From: Pararge aegeria
Taxonomy: Eukaryota > Arthropoda > Insecta > Lepidoptera > Nymphalidae
Assembly: GCF_905163445.1 (NCBI RefSeq)
Contig: NC_053190.1
Coordinates: 10,666,501-10,730,500, forward strand
Direction: 5' to 3'
DNA: 64,000 bases
Shown here: in pieces, positions 41,338 through 52,213 of the stretch
Layout of the letters: each line of letters starts with the position of its first letter
Position numbering within the stretch: the stretch's first letter is position 1
Notes under the pieces: model-generated
The model's database searches: none
The model's input: only the letters and a program-made list of their open reading frames with translations
What the model was told of the DNA's origin: nothing
Position numbers and translations under genes: made by a program

Positions 41338-41438
41338 CCACGCTTTGTTGTTCATTTTAATTCAGACCCGTTCCCCCAGGACTCCGCGTGACTTGATTCA
41401 TTTCCTAGCTACATTATAAAGTATCTCCATTGTTTCTT
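41338..41438 (+). repeat. Unclassified repeat P4, copy 2
   Basis: See 22701-22796. Reads gctttgttgttcattttaat, tcagacccgttcccccagga, ctccgcgtgacttgattcat and tcctagctac. Confidence 0.55.
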
Positions 41439-41754
41439 TTCTAACCCAAGGTTTCGGTTACCTATTGTTGAGACCAACAATAACAAGAGATATATGTTTT
41501 CTGAGTGCATCGACTCTACTATATACTGTCGAATTGTATCCTCGCAATTTTACATCGTGTTGCCGACGTGAGTTGATAAATTATTAAAGGTATTCATTTT
41601 TTTTAACATATTTATTCTTTTATGTAGTGAAGTTAACAAAGAAATAATAAGTCCTATTAAATAGGTATTTAATAGGTATAGCTGATTAGATAAGAATTTT
41701 AAAATTTTAATTTTAAAAAAATTACGAAGAAATATATATTTATATCTATATCTA
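41439..41754. other. No recognisable feature
   Basis: About 315 bp, AT-rich, no landmark. Confidence 0.5.
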
Positions 41755-42240
41755 CTCGTATATATATAAAATTCGAAATACTGACTGACTGATAACTAAC
41801 GCACAGCCTAAACCGCTGGGAATATAAACTTGAAATATTGACAGTTGTTTCATTTTATGCCGTAGCCAGACACTAAGAAAAGTTTTTATTTTAAAACTAC
41901 CCCCAAGAGATTTAAATAGGGGTTTAAAGTCTGTATCACAGTCTGTCATTTTTCAAGTAATATCCATAAAGCTTGGTACTTTGGTTCTTAAAATTACATA
42001 AAGAAATATGTGTAACTATAATTTGGTTTGAAATATCACTGAAAAATCAACGCACCGCCTAAACCACTGGTCGTAGAGACCGGAATTTTCGAGATATTCT
42101 TTATGAAGTGTAGGTATCCCCTAAAAATAATATTTTCAAATTCCACCCCTAAGAGAATTAAATGAGGTGTCTAATACTTATAATGAACCTGTCTGTCCTA
42201 CATTTAATATTTTTAAATGTTAGCAGGGGAAGCTTAAATA
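41755..42240 (+). mobile_element. Helitron-like element with two tandem units
   Basis: Starts ctcgtatatatataaaattc, gaaatactgactgactgata, then actaacgcacagcctaaacc gctgg; a second unit repeats atcaacgcaccgcctaaacc actggtcgta at 42048. Both units carry 'ccccaagagatttaaatagg'-type blocks and end near 'ctgtctgtcctacatttaat'. I recognise the family as a lepidopteran Helitron-like repeat; the 3' end is unclear. Confidence 0.6.
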
Positions 42241-42989
42241 TCCATATAGAACCCAAACCGAATTTCTCAAATGCGGGATTAGGGATGAAAGACTTAGGCG
42301 AATTTACACCGTGACTCTGACATATCTCTACCGATTTAAATATATCTTTTTATATTGCAAAGGTTGTATCATCAGTTTAGCTGTGCCCAAATTTGGTGAA
42401 GATCTGGAGTATACCTTTAGAGATAAAAACGTCTACGTTAAGGCTTCTAGGTTAAAGTTAAGCCTGCACGTTACTTTGTGATAATAATATGCCATCTTTT
42501 AATATAAGAGCGTGAGCTCTTCATAAAAAAATAGTAGGAATTTTCTTTGTTAACCTTCGGCATACGAATCAACTAAGAGTATGATTTCGACTCTTAATTT
42601 AATGATTACTATTTTTGATTTACTATATTGTTTGGTGATAGAAGCTAAAACCAACGAACGCCGGAATAATCGACTATAATTTGGTAATTCTTCTAAATAT
42701 AGAATAAAGACGTCGGATAATTCGTATCCCGAAATACGCAAGGGTACAGTTTCCGGATATTTAAAAAAGTGCGTCTTTATTTAACGATTGCTTTTTGTCT
42801 TTGGTGATAGAAGCGAAAACCGTTGTACGCTAAACTATTTTTCAAACGTCTTAGTTTGGTCACCCATCCATTAACTACTTAAGTCAATGTTGCTTAACTA
42901 GCGTAATCGACTATTTTTTGGTAATACTTCTAAGCAACAAATCTCTCATTATTAGCAGGAAATTATGATAGACACTGAGAAGTTTAACT
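42241..42989. repeat. Region with a two-part internal duplication
   Basis: tttggtgatagaagc.aaaacc occurs at 42631-42652 and 42800-42821; taatcgactat..tttggtaat.cttctaa occurs at 42667-42696 and 42904-42932. The two blocks keep order, with the second copy stretched by about 70 bp between them. No family is recognised. Confidence 0.6.
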
Positions 42990-43150
42990 AATATAAGTAG
43001 GAAGAATGGATTGCAAAGTTTGTTTGTCTGTTTGGCTCAATCTTCACCAACCTTGATGGAATTTGGCACAATGATAAAATAAGGATAAAGTATGCTTTTT
43101 ATCTCAAAAATGCACAGACAATTTCCGGATGGAACAAATTAGATGTTATT
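42990..43150 (+). mobile_element. Helitron-like element, degenerate
   Basis: aactaatataagtaggaaga, ttgtttgtctgtttggctca, caccaaccttgatggaattt, ggcacaatgataaaataagg, ctttttatctcaaaaatgca. Interior order fits Lep1-type elements; the ends have decayed. Confidence 0.45.
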
Positions 43151-43194
43151 AATAATTAATTAATAATGATACTTATTAGTTAATAATGATATTT

Positions 43195-43600
43195 TTCTTT
43201 AAAATATAAATATAACCTAAAATAAACTACTTAAAACTAAATAAAATCTAAAACCTGGATAGCAGCTTTATTTTTGTGCCTTTTGGAGTAGAGACTTTGG
43301 GACCGTGGGGTCCGGAGGCAAGAACCCTTTTCAAAGAATTATCGAAAAGGGTTATCGAGTCTACCGGTGATCCTAGAGCGGGCAGTTACCTTGGCCAACG
43401 AATTAGTTTGACCATCCAAAGGGGCAAAGCTGCCAGCATCTTAGGAACTGTGCCTCGCTGCGGTGGTTTCGAGGACGTTTTAGATTTTATTTAGTTTTAA
43501 ATAGTTTTTTTTAGATTATATTTATATTTTATAAATAATTAAGTATATTTTAAACGGCTTAGCAGCAATATTTGTAGATAATAAACTGATTGTTTAGTTA
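43195..43600 (+). pseudogene. LINE-E C-terminus with inverted 3' end in front
   Basis: Plus-strand frame 43276-43494 reads PFGVETLGPWGPEARTLFKE, LSKRVIEST, GDPRAGSYLGQRIS, IQRGKAASILGTVPRCGG and stops. VETLGPWG ... QRISL.IQRG.AAS.LGT is a conserved end of a LINE polymerase lineage. The 3' UTR gtttttt.tagattatatttat continues to about 43600. Immediately upstream, 43195-43255 is the same 3' UTR in reverse (taacctaaaataaactactt, aaaactaaataaaatctaaa ac), so the 3' end is present twice, head to head around the coding piece. Confidence 0.8.
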
Positions 43601-45374
43601 GTTAGTTTTTAATAGTAAAGGTTGCGAAAATTTTGTAAGTTACATTTCATTACAATCTTCATTTTTAGATCTATTCCTAGTCTAGTCTAAACTAAACCTA
43701 TAACTAGGACTTTTATTTTACAAGAAGAAGTACATTTACGGGAGTAATTGTGCCACGTACGTGTATTTAGAAGCATTAATTCAGTTACCGATGCTCTCGG
43801 GAAAATCACAGTGAACAAACATGTAACTTAGATACCGAGTAAAATTCACGAGTCCCCTACATGGCTGGTTTTTGGATGCCTATCTGAAGCAGGCTCAGTA
43901 AGTATATCTTACATAACGCCTGAATGCTTTATTCTTAGGGTTAATACGAGTACGTCAGGTATATGTTTTTGTAGCAATTTTCCTTTCTCATTACGTAAAA
44001 TGTGAATCCGGCATCATGATTCTTTTTTATCTTAGTTAACTTTAAAATACACAGACAGACCGACAGCTTATGTAGCATTTAAAGTAGTTATTAAATTAAA
44101 CCACTACTGTAAAATAAGATTTTGATAACACACTAACAAATACAAATCGGCATTAGAGCATTGTGGTATATTGAAGCTCTAAAATTATGACGACTTTTCT
44201 TGAAGTGGATACCTGTACCCAGATAATGGATATTTTTGTAAACTACAAATTATATTTTTTTTTTGCATGTACATAATACACGCGTAAACGTATTTGAGAA
44301 CCAAATTCACGATCGCAAGTTAACGTGGTGGGCTGACAAGTGTAAGATTTTCTAAATTCAAATTCTTTATTTGGAATAAATATAGTAGGTATTAAACAAT
44401 TATATAGATGGTTACCTAAGGCATTTCGTGAAAGTACTGTTTGTTTCCCAGTATTATTACTAGCTAGATTGCGCTTCTTCGATGTATTCGATATAAATCG
44501 TATTTAACTTACACGCGATCGAATAAGGCAACTAAAATAGAAAATCTTACACTTGCTCTCTGGCCATGGAACATTTGCGGAGCGCAAATCATCACGCATG
44601 CCATTGGTAATGGTAACATTAAAATAATTCACATGGCACGAAAATTCGCGCCACACCACACACAATTTGTCCCATGGCCAACGTAAGCTTGTTTGAACAT
44701 TGAATACTTAATCGGTACCAAATGCAAACGTTTTAGGAAAATAAGAATGGATCCAACCAAAACAATTTCTTTTAAGATGTTCAATTTTATTCAATCCGAG
44801 GAAAGTCGCCGTGACCTGAGGGGCTCAAGTAATTTCCTGAGGAGGCGACAGGGTGACGGGTAGGGGGGTGAAACGGCTGAAAAACGAGAATTACACCATC
44901 CGCTAATTACAGCAATCAGTTTAATGTAGTCGACAAGACCGAATTGAATGAAACCCGCCTTATAAGCAGCCAGCGCGCGTTCTTTTTAATCAACTGTTTT
45001 TTGTATGTCGTTGACTTACATTGCGGTGTTTTAACTTATTTATAGTTATAAGTTATTGTGTAACTCGAACAACTAATTCTACTGAAACGTATTTTTATTG
45101 GAAGCATTCGTGTCCCTGTTTGCTCAACATAAACAACAATACAAAACAATATAACAAAAAGAAATTTAATATAATAGTGTCTTTGTATAAGGTTTCAACC
45201 GTATTGTTATGATTTTAAGACGGGTCACGAGTACGCTCCATGGATTTCATTCCACGGCACACAAGACACTGTGTACGCTGTATTTTAAGTTATTTGGTAG
45301 TGTATTGGTGTCCGAATTGATTCATCTTTTAAGGTGAATATTAATTACTTCACACCGTAAATAACTACAAGTTA
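43601..45374. other. Mostly featureless 1.8 kb; LINE tail and palindromic block inside
   Basis: 44352-44378 (attcaaattctttatttgg) resembles a minus-strand LINE tail. 44562-44679 has the ends ggccatgg and ccatggcc and contains tttgcggagcgcaaa. A 63-codon frame at 45021-45212 is unsupported. A GC-richer patch lies at 44800-44990. Confidence 0.4.
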
Positions 45375-45653
45375 TGCTGCAATATCACCTAGCAGTAATT
45401 GATATTGCCGTTTTAGGTGGTAGCGAGCCTGTTAGAGATATGACAGTAATATCACAGCTTAATCAGTGTACACGCGGCATTGTATTACTGGAACGCTAAA
45501 TTGCTTGGCATCAATTCTTAGGGTAGGGTGCTAACTAGCCACGGCTGAGGCCTCCCAAAAGATCATACTAGAGTTAGTAGTACCGGGACTCGAATCCGCG
45601 ACCTCCCAATTATAAAACCACAGTCCTTCCCACTTCACCATAGGTCAACGTGT
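45375..45653 (-). mobile_element. SINE-B near full-length copy
   Basis: Minus orientation: ttgatattgccgttttaggt, ggtagcgagcctgttag, actggaacgctaaattgctt, gtgctaactagccacggctg, aggcctcccaaaagatcata, then accgggactcgaatccgcga (B box complement), cctcccaattataaaaccac, and the A-box side cttcaccataggtcaacg. The gaccagagaaaattcagaaa segment has been lost. Confidence 0.85.
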
Positions 45654-46442
45654 CCGAATAATCTCATCCCTTAATCCAAATCGAATCTATTATAAAGGAT
45701 TGTAGGATTGCAGTGCAAAATGTTGATAGACTATAAATAAAGGACGTGATTATATAATCCCTATCCCTAATCCCTACGCAAACCGTAAAGTCTCTAACGT
45801 AATTTATCGAAAATAAAACCAATAATCTCATGAAAATTAAATATTCTCACGATATAAAACTGTATCATATTATTGAATAAAAAACCTAACTATTTAGGAA
45901 ATTGCGAATCGACGGTTAAACTTAATTTCCTAGACGAAGAAAAAAGGAAATAAAATATAGATTGTAAATACTCGAAGGAGAAATGCAGTCGTAGCATTGT
46001 TAATACTTTATCAGGGCATCCAATTTCCCCGCAGATCGCTATTGCAAATGTAATAAACTGTTATTTCAATTTCATTCGAAGTTGGATTTGATTTTTTGTA
46101 ACATCAAGCCATCTATTGCGGTCGCACTCATAACTGATGTGCATGCATGTGATATGCACTTTAGGTTTTTTTTTGTTTTTGCTTACAATAGTTGAATACT
46201 TACTCAATTTTAAAGGTTTTATTTTTCGTGTGAAAAATGTTTTAAACGCTATGCAGACGCACGTTGCTAACTCGTTTTTTTTTTGCGAGACCACCTGTGT
46301 GTTAACACTTCTGAACTCGTTGGGACTTAATATGTTATCGAACCGTAGCATCATTTAATTCATTAAATTATATTGAGCAATTTTGTAGTGAGGATACTAG
46401 AATTACGCTTTTAGACCTCTAGCACCTTAACAGCAACCTATA
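45654..46442. other. No recognised element
   Basis: Opposing 97- and 73-codon frames (46061-46358) overlap and exclude each other. Unclassified. Confidence 0.45.
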
Positions 46443-46692
46443 GCCGATTGGCGCAGTGGGCAGCGACCCTGCTGTATGAGTCACGGCTGTGGGTTCGATT
46501 CCCACAACTGGAATTTCTTTTTGTGGTGAACATGAATTTTTTTTAGCGCTGGGTATATAATTTGTATATAATAAATATTTATGATTTGTATTCATAAAAA
46601 TATTCATCTTGTACCCATAACATAAGCTATGCTTACTTTAGGGCTAGATGGCGATGTACCGATGTATTATCGCAGTTTATTTATTTATTTAT
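46443..46692 (+). mobile_element. SINE-A copy 6
   Basis: Head is well preserved: gccgattggcgcagtgggca, A box intact; gtgggttcgattcccacaac, B box intact. Body: gtggtgaacatgaattt, cataaaaatattcatc with the cagtcatctta piece lost, agggctagatggcgatgta, duplicated ccgatgta, ttatttatttatttat. Confidence 0.9.
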
Positions 46693-48368
46693 AGCTCACA
46701 ACAGTTTTTGAAGTTATACTTCTTATTTTATTAAAAAAGTATGAGAGTGAATTTTTACGATGCGCGCGCACACCGACACCTGAATTCTACATTGTAAAGT
46801 TAGTTCATGCTACCTAGCATGAAAACTATGCTCAAGTTGTATATTCTAGTATTTTTAAGTTTAGAATGTGTTTTGAAACAGTACAAACAGTGTGAATAAA
46901 TAAATATTATTACGTTAATAAAACCTTTTTTATTTAAATAAAATCTTTTTGATTAATTTTAATATTTATCGTTAATCACTACTGCATTTTAGTGATTTTT
47001 TTCCATACGCCAAAGAAGTATAACTTCTAACGCGTACGCGTAAGTACACACACACTTTTTTTTTTTTATAACGCACACAAGCTTATCTAAACAGAACTTA
47101 AATAAAATCAGCGCCCAAACGAATGCCTACCTCGAACCAAAATCTAAATTATAGTTGACAAATCAATGGATTGGTAATGTCTCCAAAACTTATATACTGG
47201 TAAAACATAAATAACACAGTCAATCAAAAACTATTAGCGATTTGGTTTCACAAATAAGTCTCAGAGACGGTAAATAATGTACCTCTTAAGCTTATGGAGA
47301 ATTATTTCGGGTTTCATTTACACGTCGTATAAAAAAGAAATCAGATTTTTTACTAAAATTTAAAATTTTATAAAGTATAACCTAACAATTTAACTCAGAT
47401 GGAATCAATTGTAATATAAACTTTAACGCTTTCATATATGTATAACGGTTACGTTATATTTATTTTATTTACGTCATAAATGTATATTTAGTTAACCATT
47501 TAGAATTTGATAGCAGCCAATATTAGGTATGGACAAAACTACATTTATACATAATAAGCAAAATAATTGAAAGCTATTTTAAGTTTCATAAATTCATACC
47601 TATGATTCTCGACTCAAGAGTAAAACTAAACTTAAATAATACAGTTTCCATTCCTTCGTGGCTACAATATTTAAAATAATAAAAAAATTCTATAATGCGA
47701 AACTCTATTGCGACCCGTAGAGCTAACAACTGGAGTGAATAAATATTAGACTAGCGTATGTGTGTAGTGGCCCTATGTGAACCCTTGAAGCATGCAAGAG
47801 GGTCTCGTTATAGTTGTTTATTCTAAGTGTGGTAAGTTGCTGCAGTTTTCAATAATACTGAGTGTTAATTGTCGATATATTTAAATGTAACTACATAAAA
47901 TAAATCACTATCAGACCCAAGTAAACTACCTCTTTCTTAATCGTAGTATAGGTCTTTGTTTCAGAGCTCTTCTGGGGAAAAAAAAGTGTGTGTCAGCTCC
48001 GACGCACGACTGGAGTTTATTCCTTAAGTACGATTGTCGAAACATACACAAAAAGAGTTTATTTAGCTGAATAAAGATTAATACAATATGAAAGGGTACA
48101 TTAAAATCCTGTGCAATTTATTCACACACGGCGGAAGTGTAACTTCTTAAAAGTAGCCTACGGAAGATTGAAGTGGATGTAGAGTATCAGAACTATTAGG
48201 ATAAATGTAATGTTTATTATTTAGCTTCCATGGTAACAAGAATAGAAAAAATTGTATAATGTTTTCTATCTCACTCTGTTGCATATATTTATGTGTTTGT
48301 TTCTTTACCTAGATAATATTCGGTTTCCTTGGTAACTTAAATAGGAAAAATAAGTTAATTAAACGAAA
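46693..48368. other. No recognisable feature (1.7 kb)
   Basis: AT-rich. Near-repeat aagttatacttcttat / gaagtataacttctaacgcg (46716 and 47015) is the only item noticed. The stretch has no open frame worth naming. Confidence 0.5.
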
Positions 48369-48416
48369 GCGACGTTGCATGTTTGCGCATCACAGTTGCC
48401 GGGCATGCAACGTCGC
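48369..48416. repeat. Perfect 13-bp inverted repeat
   Basis: gcgacgttgcatg (48369-48381) and catgcaacgtcgc (48404-48416), 22-nt loop. Higher in G+C than its surroundings. It is not part of a recognised element. Confidence 0.85.
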
Positions 48417-48695
48417 AAAGCGAAAACGTAACGAGGTCATTCATCAGTAGATTTTACTCCTTACATTTTTCTCATACCGTGCGCCTTATATATGAAAATC
48501 GATTCTTAAGGAGTAAACTCCAAAAAGCAGCATTGCTTTGTTTCGGGGCGTGGTTTTCCGCATTATTACAGGCTTGGCATCTACACCTCAGGTTGTTACA
48601 AATAGTGACGCACTTTGTAGGACATGTTCCTTTCATGCCCCATTAGCGAAGTGTTGCTCTGTTATAGGCAGTGGTTTTCCACTTACAATTAGGTG

Positions 48696-48838
48696 CAGCG
48701 GCGTTCACAGGGCTTTTGACCAGGGTAGGCATGAAGCAGAAAGATGGCATAAAATGGAAAAATAGTCCTCCTTTACGAGTAATTTAAAAGTTTTAGGGTA
48801 TACAGTGCTTTTGTGCATGTATGAAGTGCACGCCGCTG
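48696..48838. mobile_element. hAT-type MITE, copy 2 (143 bp)
   Basis: Begins cagcggcgttcacagggctt, then gaagcagaaagatggcataaaatgg, paralleling copy 1 at 5862. Ends agtgcacgccgctg. Flanks attaggtg (48688-48695) and atcgggtg (48839-48846) agree at 6 of 8, consistent with an old 8-bp target duplication. The right half is shorter and more diverged than in copy 1. Confidence 0.7.
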
Positions 48839-48846
48839 ATCGGGTG

Positions 48847-49431
48847 GGCTATTTGCTTGACCCGTAAGTTATATTGTTACAAAAAGTACACATAACGATC
48901 AATGTAAGTACTTACTTTATTTTCACTTAAATACAACGCCTTCTGGTATAGAAAAACAAAATAAAACACTTCAAAAGGAATTATCGATATCAAAGAGGTA
49001 AATAACACTCCCTTTCTACCCTCCCTCACTACTTGCTACCCCTATATTGTATAACAAAGTTAATACCTTATCATGTACACTTACGCACACAGTTAACTTG
49101 CTACAATAACAAGCTTATCTCCCTTGCTCCGAATAAGTTCTCTCATTATTCTTCCTTATCAGGGTACATATGGAAATAAAAGCACAGGGTTAATCTCACA
49201 GATGACATTTTTATGTTTCAAGAATAGGGAAATAACGAACTCGTAAATGGAAGTCAAGCGATAAACAAACTGTAGCCGGGAGATAAAGAGTCTGCGAAGT
49301 AATAGAACGAACCGGTCTTGCATATGAGAATATAGTATTATGCATTTCTGTAACTTTTCTCATACAGATATATTATTTTACGAATTAAGTTTTTATTTCA
49401 AACGTCTCGTGGAAATTTATTAAGCTTCATC
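48847..49431. other. No recognisable feature
   Basis: Unclassified, AT-rich with a C-rich patch (ctccctttctaccctccctc, 49007). Confidence 0.5.
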
Positions 49432-49590
49432 TTAACAACCCATTACCCGCCCATTACCCGCCCACTACAAGCCGTAGTTCACTACTCTGGTACTATCCAC
49501 ATGCCTTTGAGAATATTATGTAGAACTTTCAGGCGTGCGGGTTGGTTCACGATGTTTAACTTCACGGTTGAAGCATGTGATATTAAAAAA
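49432..49590 (-). mobile_element. SINE-C fragment with small duplication
   Basis: cccattacccgcccattacc cgcccactac shows a 11-12 bp tandem duplication of the head block; then gccgtagttcactactctgg, catgcctttgagaatattat, gtagaactttcaggcgtgcg, cttcacggttgaagcatgtg. The promoter side is missing. Confidence 0.7.
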
Positions 49591-49755
49591 AACACATTTT
49601 TATGGTACATTCCAGAAATGCAGAAGGTAAACATTATAAATCCCTCTTAAAAGACGGCAGGTCTATCGTCATCAAAAGAGTGACGCTAAGAGATACAGTA
49701 TTTTGATGCCTTTGATATCGGCGTAAAGGCCGACATTGTCTGGATAGCCTCGCTA

Positions 49756-49910
49756 TTTAGACAATGGAGAATATAGTAGGTCCCGTACTACTGAGGTCAG
49801 TAAGGGTCCTATCTCGACCCACACCATCCTGTACTTATCGCAGGATAGCTCTGAGTTGGCGGCTTCATCGAACCAGTCGACGCACCTGTCTATAGTGCTT
49901 TTTACAAGGC
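49756..49910 (-). other. Possible transposon-derived coding remnant
   Basis: The minus strand is open for about 50 codons, reading KSTIDRCVDWFDEAANSELS, CDKYRMVWVEIGPLL, TSVVRDLLYSPLSK then a stop; past it, RGYPDNVGLYADIKG continues in phase. This looks less random than other frames and its wording resembles the end of a repetitive unit I have met in Lepidoptera, but I cannot name the family. Confidence 0.35.
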
Positions 49911-50947
49911 CATAAGTTAACAGAAATGGCAAAAAAATAGTGAACAGAGTGGTATATCGTAGGAGCCACGATCCTCAAATTTGAGGCGAAGAGAAGTGGT
50001 CGCTAAATATAAACTTTAACAATGCTAAATCTCAGACTCCGTTGCCCAATCTGGTTAAAAAAGGGGATGCAAAGTTTTGTCTCTTTTTTTTTGCAAACAC
50101 ATTCAAACACATTTTTTTCAAATACAAACATTTTTGATTCCACTATGCAGATCTGGGAAGCTAAATCTACAAAAAGTCAATACGTCTGAAACGGTCTGAA
50201 ATCTCTAGTAAAAAAAATTTACAGATCATATAATGAAATGGTTTATATAAACCATAAACAAAAACTACCCGTACATTGTTTGAAAACATTTCCGGTACAG
50301 AAATGGTTGCCCAAAATATCAGAAGGTTCAGCAACGTTTGCTTTGGCTATAAAGTGTACGTTAAACTGTATGTATCTGGGTTCCAAATAGAATTTTAATA
50401 GGCTTGACAGTAAACACAGTGTATGGAGCGTAAAATGCAGAGCTCGACGTGCGCCGGTAAAGGACTCAAAAGGAATTTGGTCACAGAGGCATTTTGGAAG
50501 GAAATACCAACATGATTGAACAGAATATGATTATGGCAATGGTAAACACGTCAATGTCTTTCAAAGGTTAGCAGAAAACTAACCTGTAACGGTTAAAATT
50601 ATTTCTTTGAGATTTGTAGTTAATGATTCAATGAAAATGTACAATTTATTTTCGACACTCAACTGATTATACTAGGAACATTGTTCTATAGTTCTAATAT
50701 AACAGTAAGTTTTATTTTTAATTAGATACTTTTAAAATTAAGTAAAGTAGGTAATTTTACTTGTCAACATTAAAAACAATACATTTTAAGTAGACTTAAT
50801 ATATTAATGCACTTTACTCTATACGCACTTTATAAACGTCAGATCTGTGATTGTTGGACAGTTTTAAACGTAATTATACTTTATTTGATTTCATAAAACA
50901 CTGTTATCTATTATTCTACATAATGAAGATAATACTGTACATTAACA
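49911..50947. other. No recognisable feature (1.0 kb)
   Basis: AT-rich sequence without landmarks. Confidence 0.5.
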
Positions 50948-51259
50948 TTGCTAGATGCTATCTGTATTTTCGTTGTGCGTTTATATAATTTTAGGTATCT
51001 GCGTTCGTGGGCATTTCTCGAAGAGCATTGCGGTCGTAACAATTTAGCCGAAGATCCTATTTTCCACAAGACAAATAACTATGTTCCATCGGTAAGAGGC
51101 CGTCCTCAACTTGTCTGTCCTTACAATAAATTGCTTTGTGGACGATTGTCATTTCGTTTTTTGGTGCAGATGTTCAAATTAACTCGAAAATTGCGAGTGC
51201 GACATTTTCTTATTAGTTCCTACTTAATTATTTTGAGAGTTAAAACACAAGTTTCATAA
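50948..51259 (+). other. Unrecognised 103-codon open frame
   Basis: The part from 50990 to 51200 has more balanced codons (LRSWAFLEEHCGRNNLAED, VPSVRGRPQLVCPYNKL) than the AT-driven frames elsewhere and is preceded by a splice-acceptor-like attttag. No domain is recognised and no partner exon is visible. It could be a decayed transposon fragment or a chance frame. Confidence 0.2.
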
Positions 51260-51264
51260 TCTTT

Positions 51265-51528
51265 TTCATTATCAACCCATCACCGATCCACATGGCACGG
51301 GTTTCCTGGCAGAGTGAAAAGGGTTTTGACCGTAGTCAACCACGGTGGCTAAGTGCGCATAAGTGGTATTCACTCGCCTTTGGGAACGAAAATATCTTCT
51401 GCTTTTAAGCAAGTGATATTTAATGACTTTAATTAAAAACGCACGTAACTTTGAAAATTAAGAGATGCATGCTGGGGATCAAACTAAACCCAGCCGAAAG
51501 AGAGGCCGAGGCTATTACCGCTTCGTAT
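51265..51528 (-). mobile_element. SINE-C, most complete copy
   Basis: cattatcaacccatcaccga, catggcacgggtttcctggc, ttttgaccgtagtcaaccac, ggtggctaagtgcgcataag, attcactcgcctttgggaac, ttaagcaagtgatatttaat, aaaacgcacgtaactttgaa, gatgcatgctggggatcaaa and gaggctattaccgct give the full family order; the promoter end lies at the right. The tggggatcaaactaaaccc part is the decayed B box. Confidence 0.8.
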
Positions 51529-51582
51529 AAGTACTTCAAATAACATAAGCAACTAAAAACGAAAACAAATAAATATACAGCT

Positions 51583-51720
51583 GAGTTACGAGTAGTTGCG
51601 GGCTTCTTATATAATCAATTTGCATTTGGAACCCTCACAGTTTTAGTTTCAAATGCAGTTTCCATCACTTCTCATCACTGAAAAAAAAATTATGTACCTA
51701 TTTATCAAAAGTGCCTTCTA
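51583..51720 (+). mobile_element. LINE-X fragment, strongly diverged
   Basis: gagtagttgcgggcttctta, tttgcatttggaaccctcac, agttttagtttcaaatgcag, tttccatcacttctcatcac follow the LINE-X order with many substitutions. Confidence 0.5.
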
Positions 51721-52057
51721 ACGAATTTGCTTTGATTTTTAAAGTATGCATAAATAGGAAGGAATTTTATAAGACAAATTGAACAATAGTTATAAATTTG
51801 TACGTGTGCCGGAACGGGTACAACTTGATATTATAACTGCATAACTTTTCCAATTTAACTTTGTATTAATACAACATTAAAGAATTGTTAGCAACTTCGA
51901 TAACAGCATTATCGATTCGAAACAGACGCTTTTATCAAGAATAGTTTATAACTTACTATCACTAGATAAGGAAGATAATGTCCCAAGTAAAACCCAGAGA
52001 CAGCCTTAACTATAGTAGATTAAAATCTTTACGTATTTTTTTTTTCTTTCTTTCATA
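51721..52057. other. No recognisable feature
   Basis: About 340 bp, AT-rich, no landmark. Confidence 0.5.
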
Positions 52058-52213
52058 ATTGTTTTATAAATATAACCTAAAATAAACTATGTGAAACTAA
52101 ATAAAATCTAAAACGCCTTCGAAACCACCGCAGCGAGGCACAGTTCCTAAGATTGATGCGATGCTGGCAGCATTGCCCCTTTGGATGGCTGGATAATTCG
52201 TTGGCCAATTTTT
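52058..52213 (-). pseudogene. LINE-E 3' end, minus copy
   Basis: Reads ttttataaatataacctaaa, ataaactatgtgaaactaaa, taaaatctaaaac, then the coding complement cgaaaccaccgcagcgaggc, acagttcctaagatt, gctggcagcattgccccttt and attcgttggccaa. Compared with 43380-43494 it has an 8-nt insertion (gatgcgat) that shifts the frame. Confidence 0.8.

Noticed and set aside
7287..41438. A large segmental duplication linking the P1, P2 and P4 pairs
   Set aside because: Order is swapped between the loci and the DNA between them does not align.
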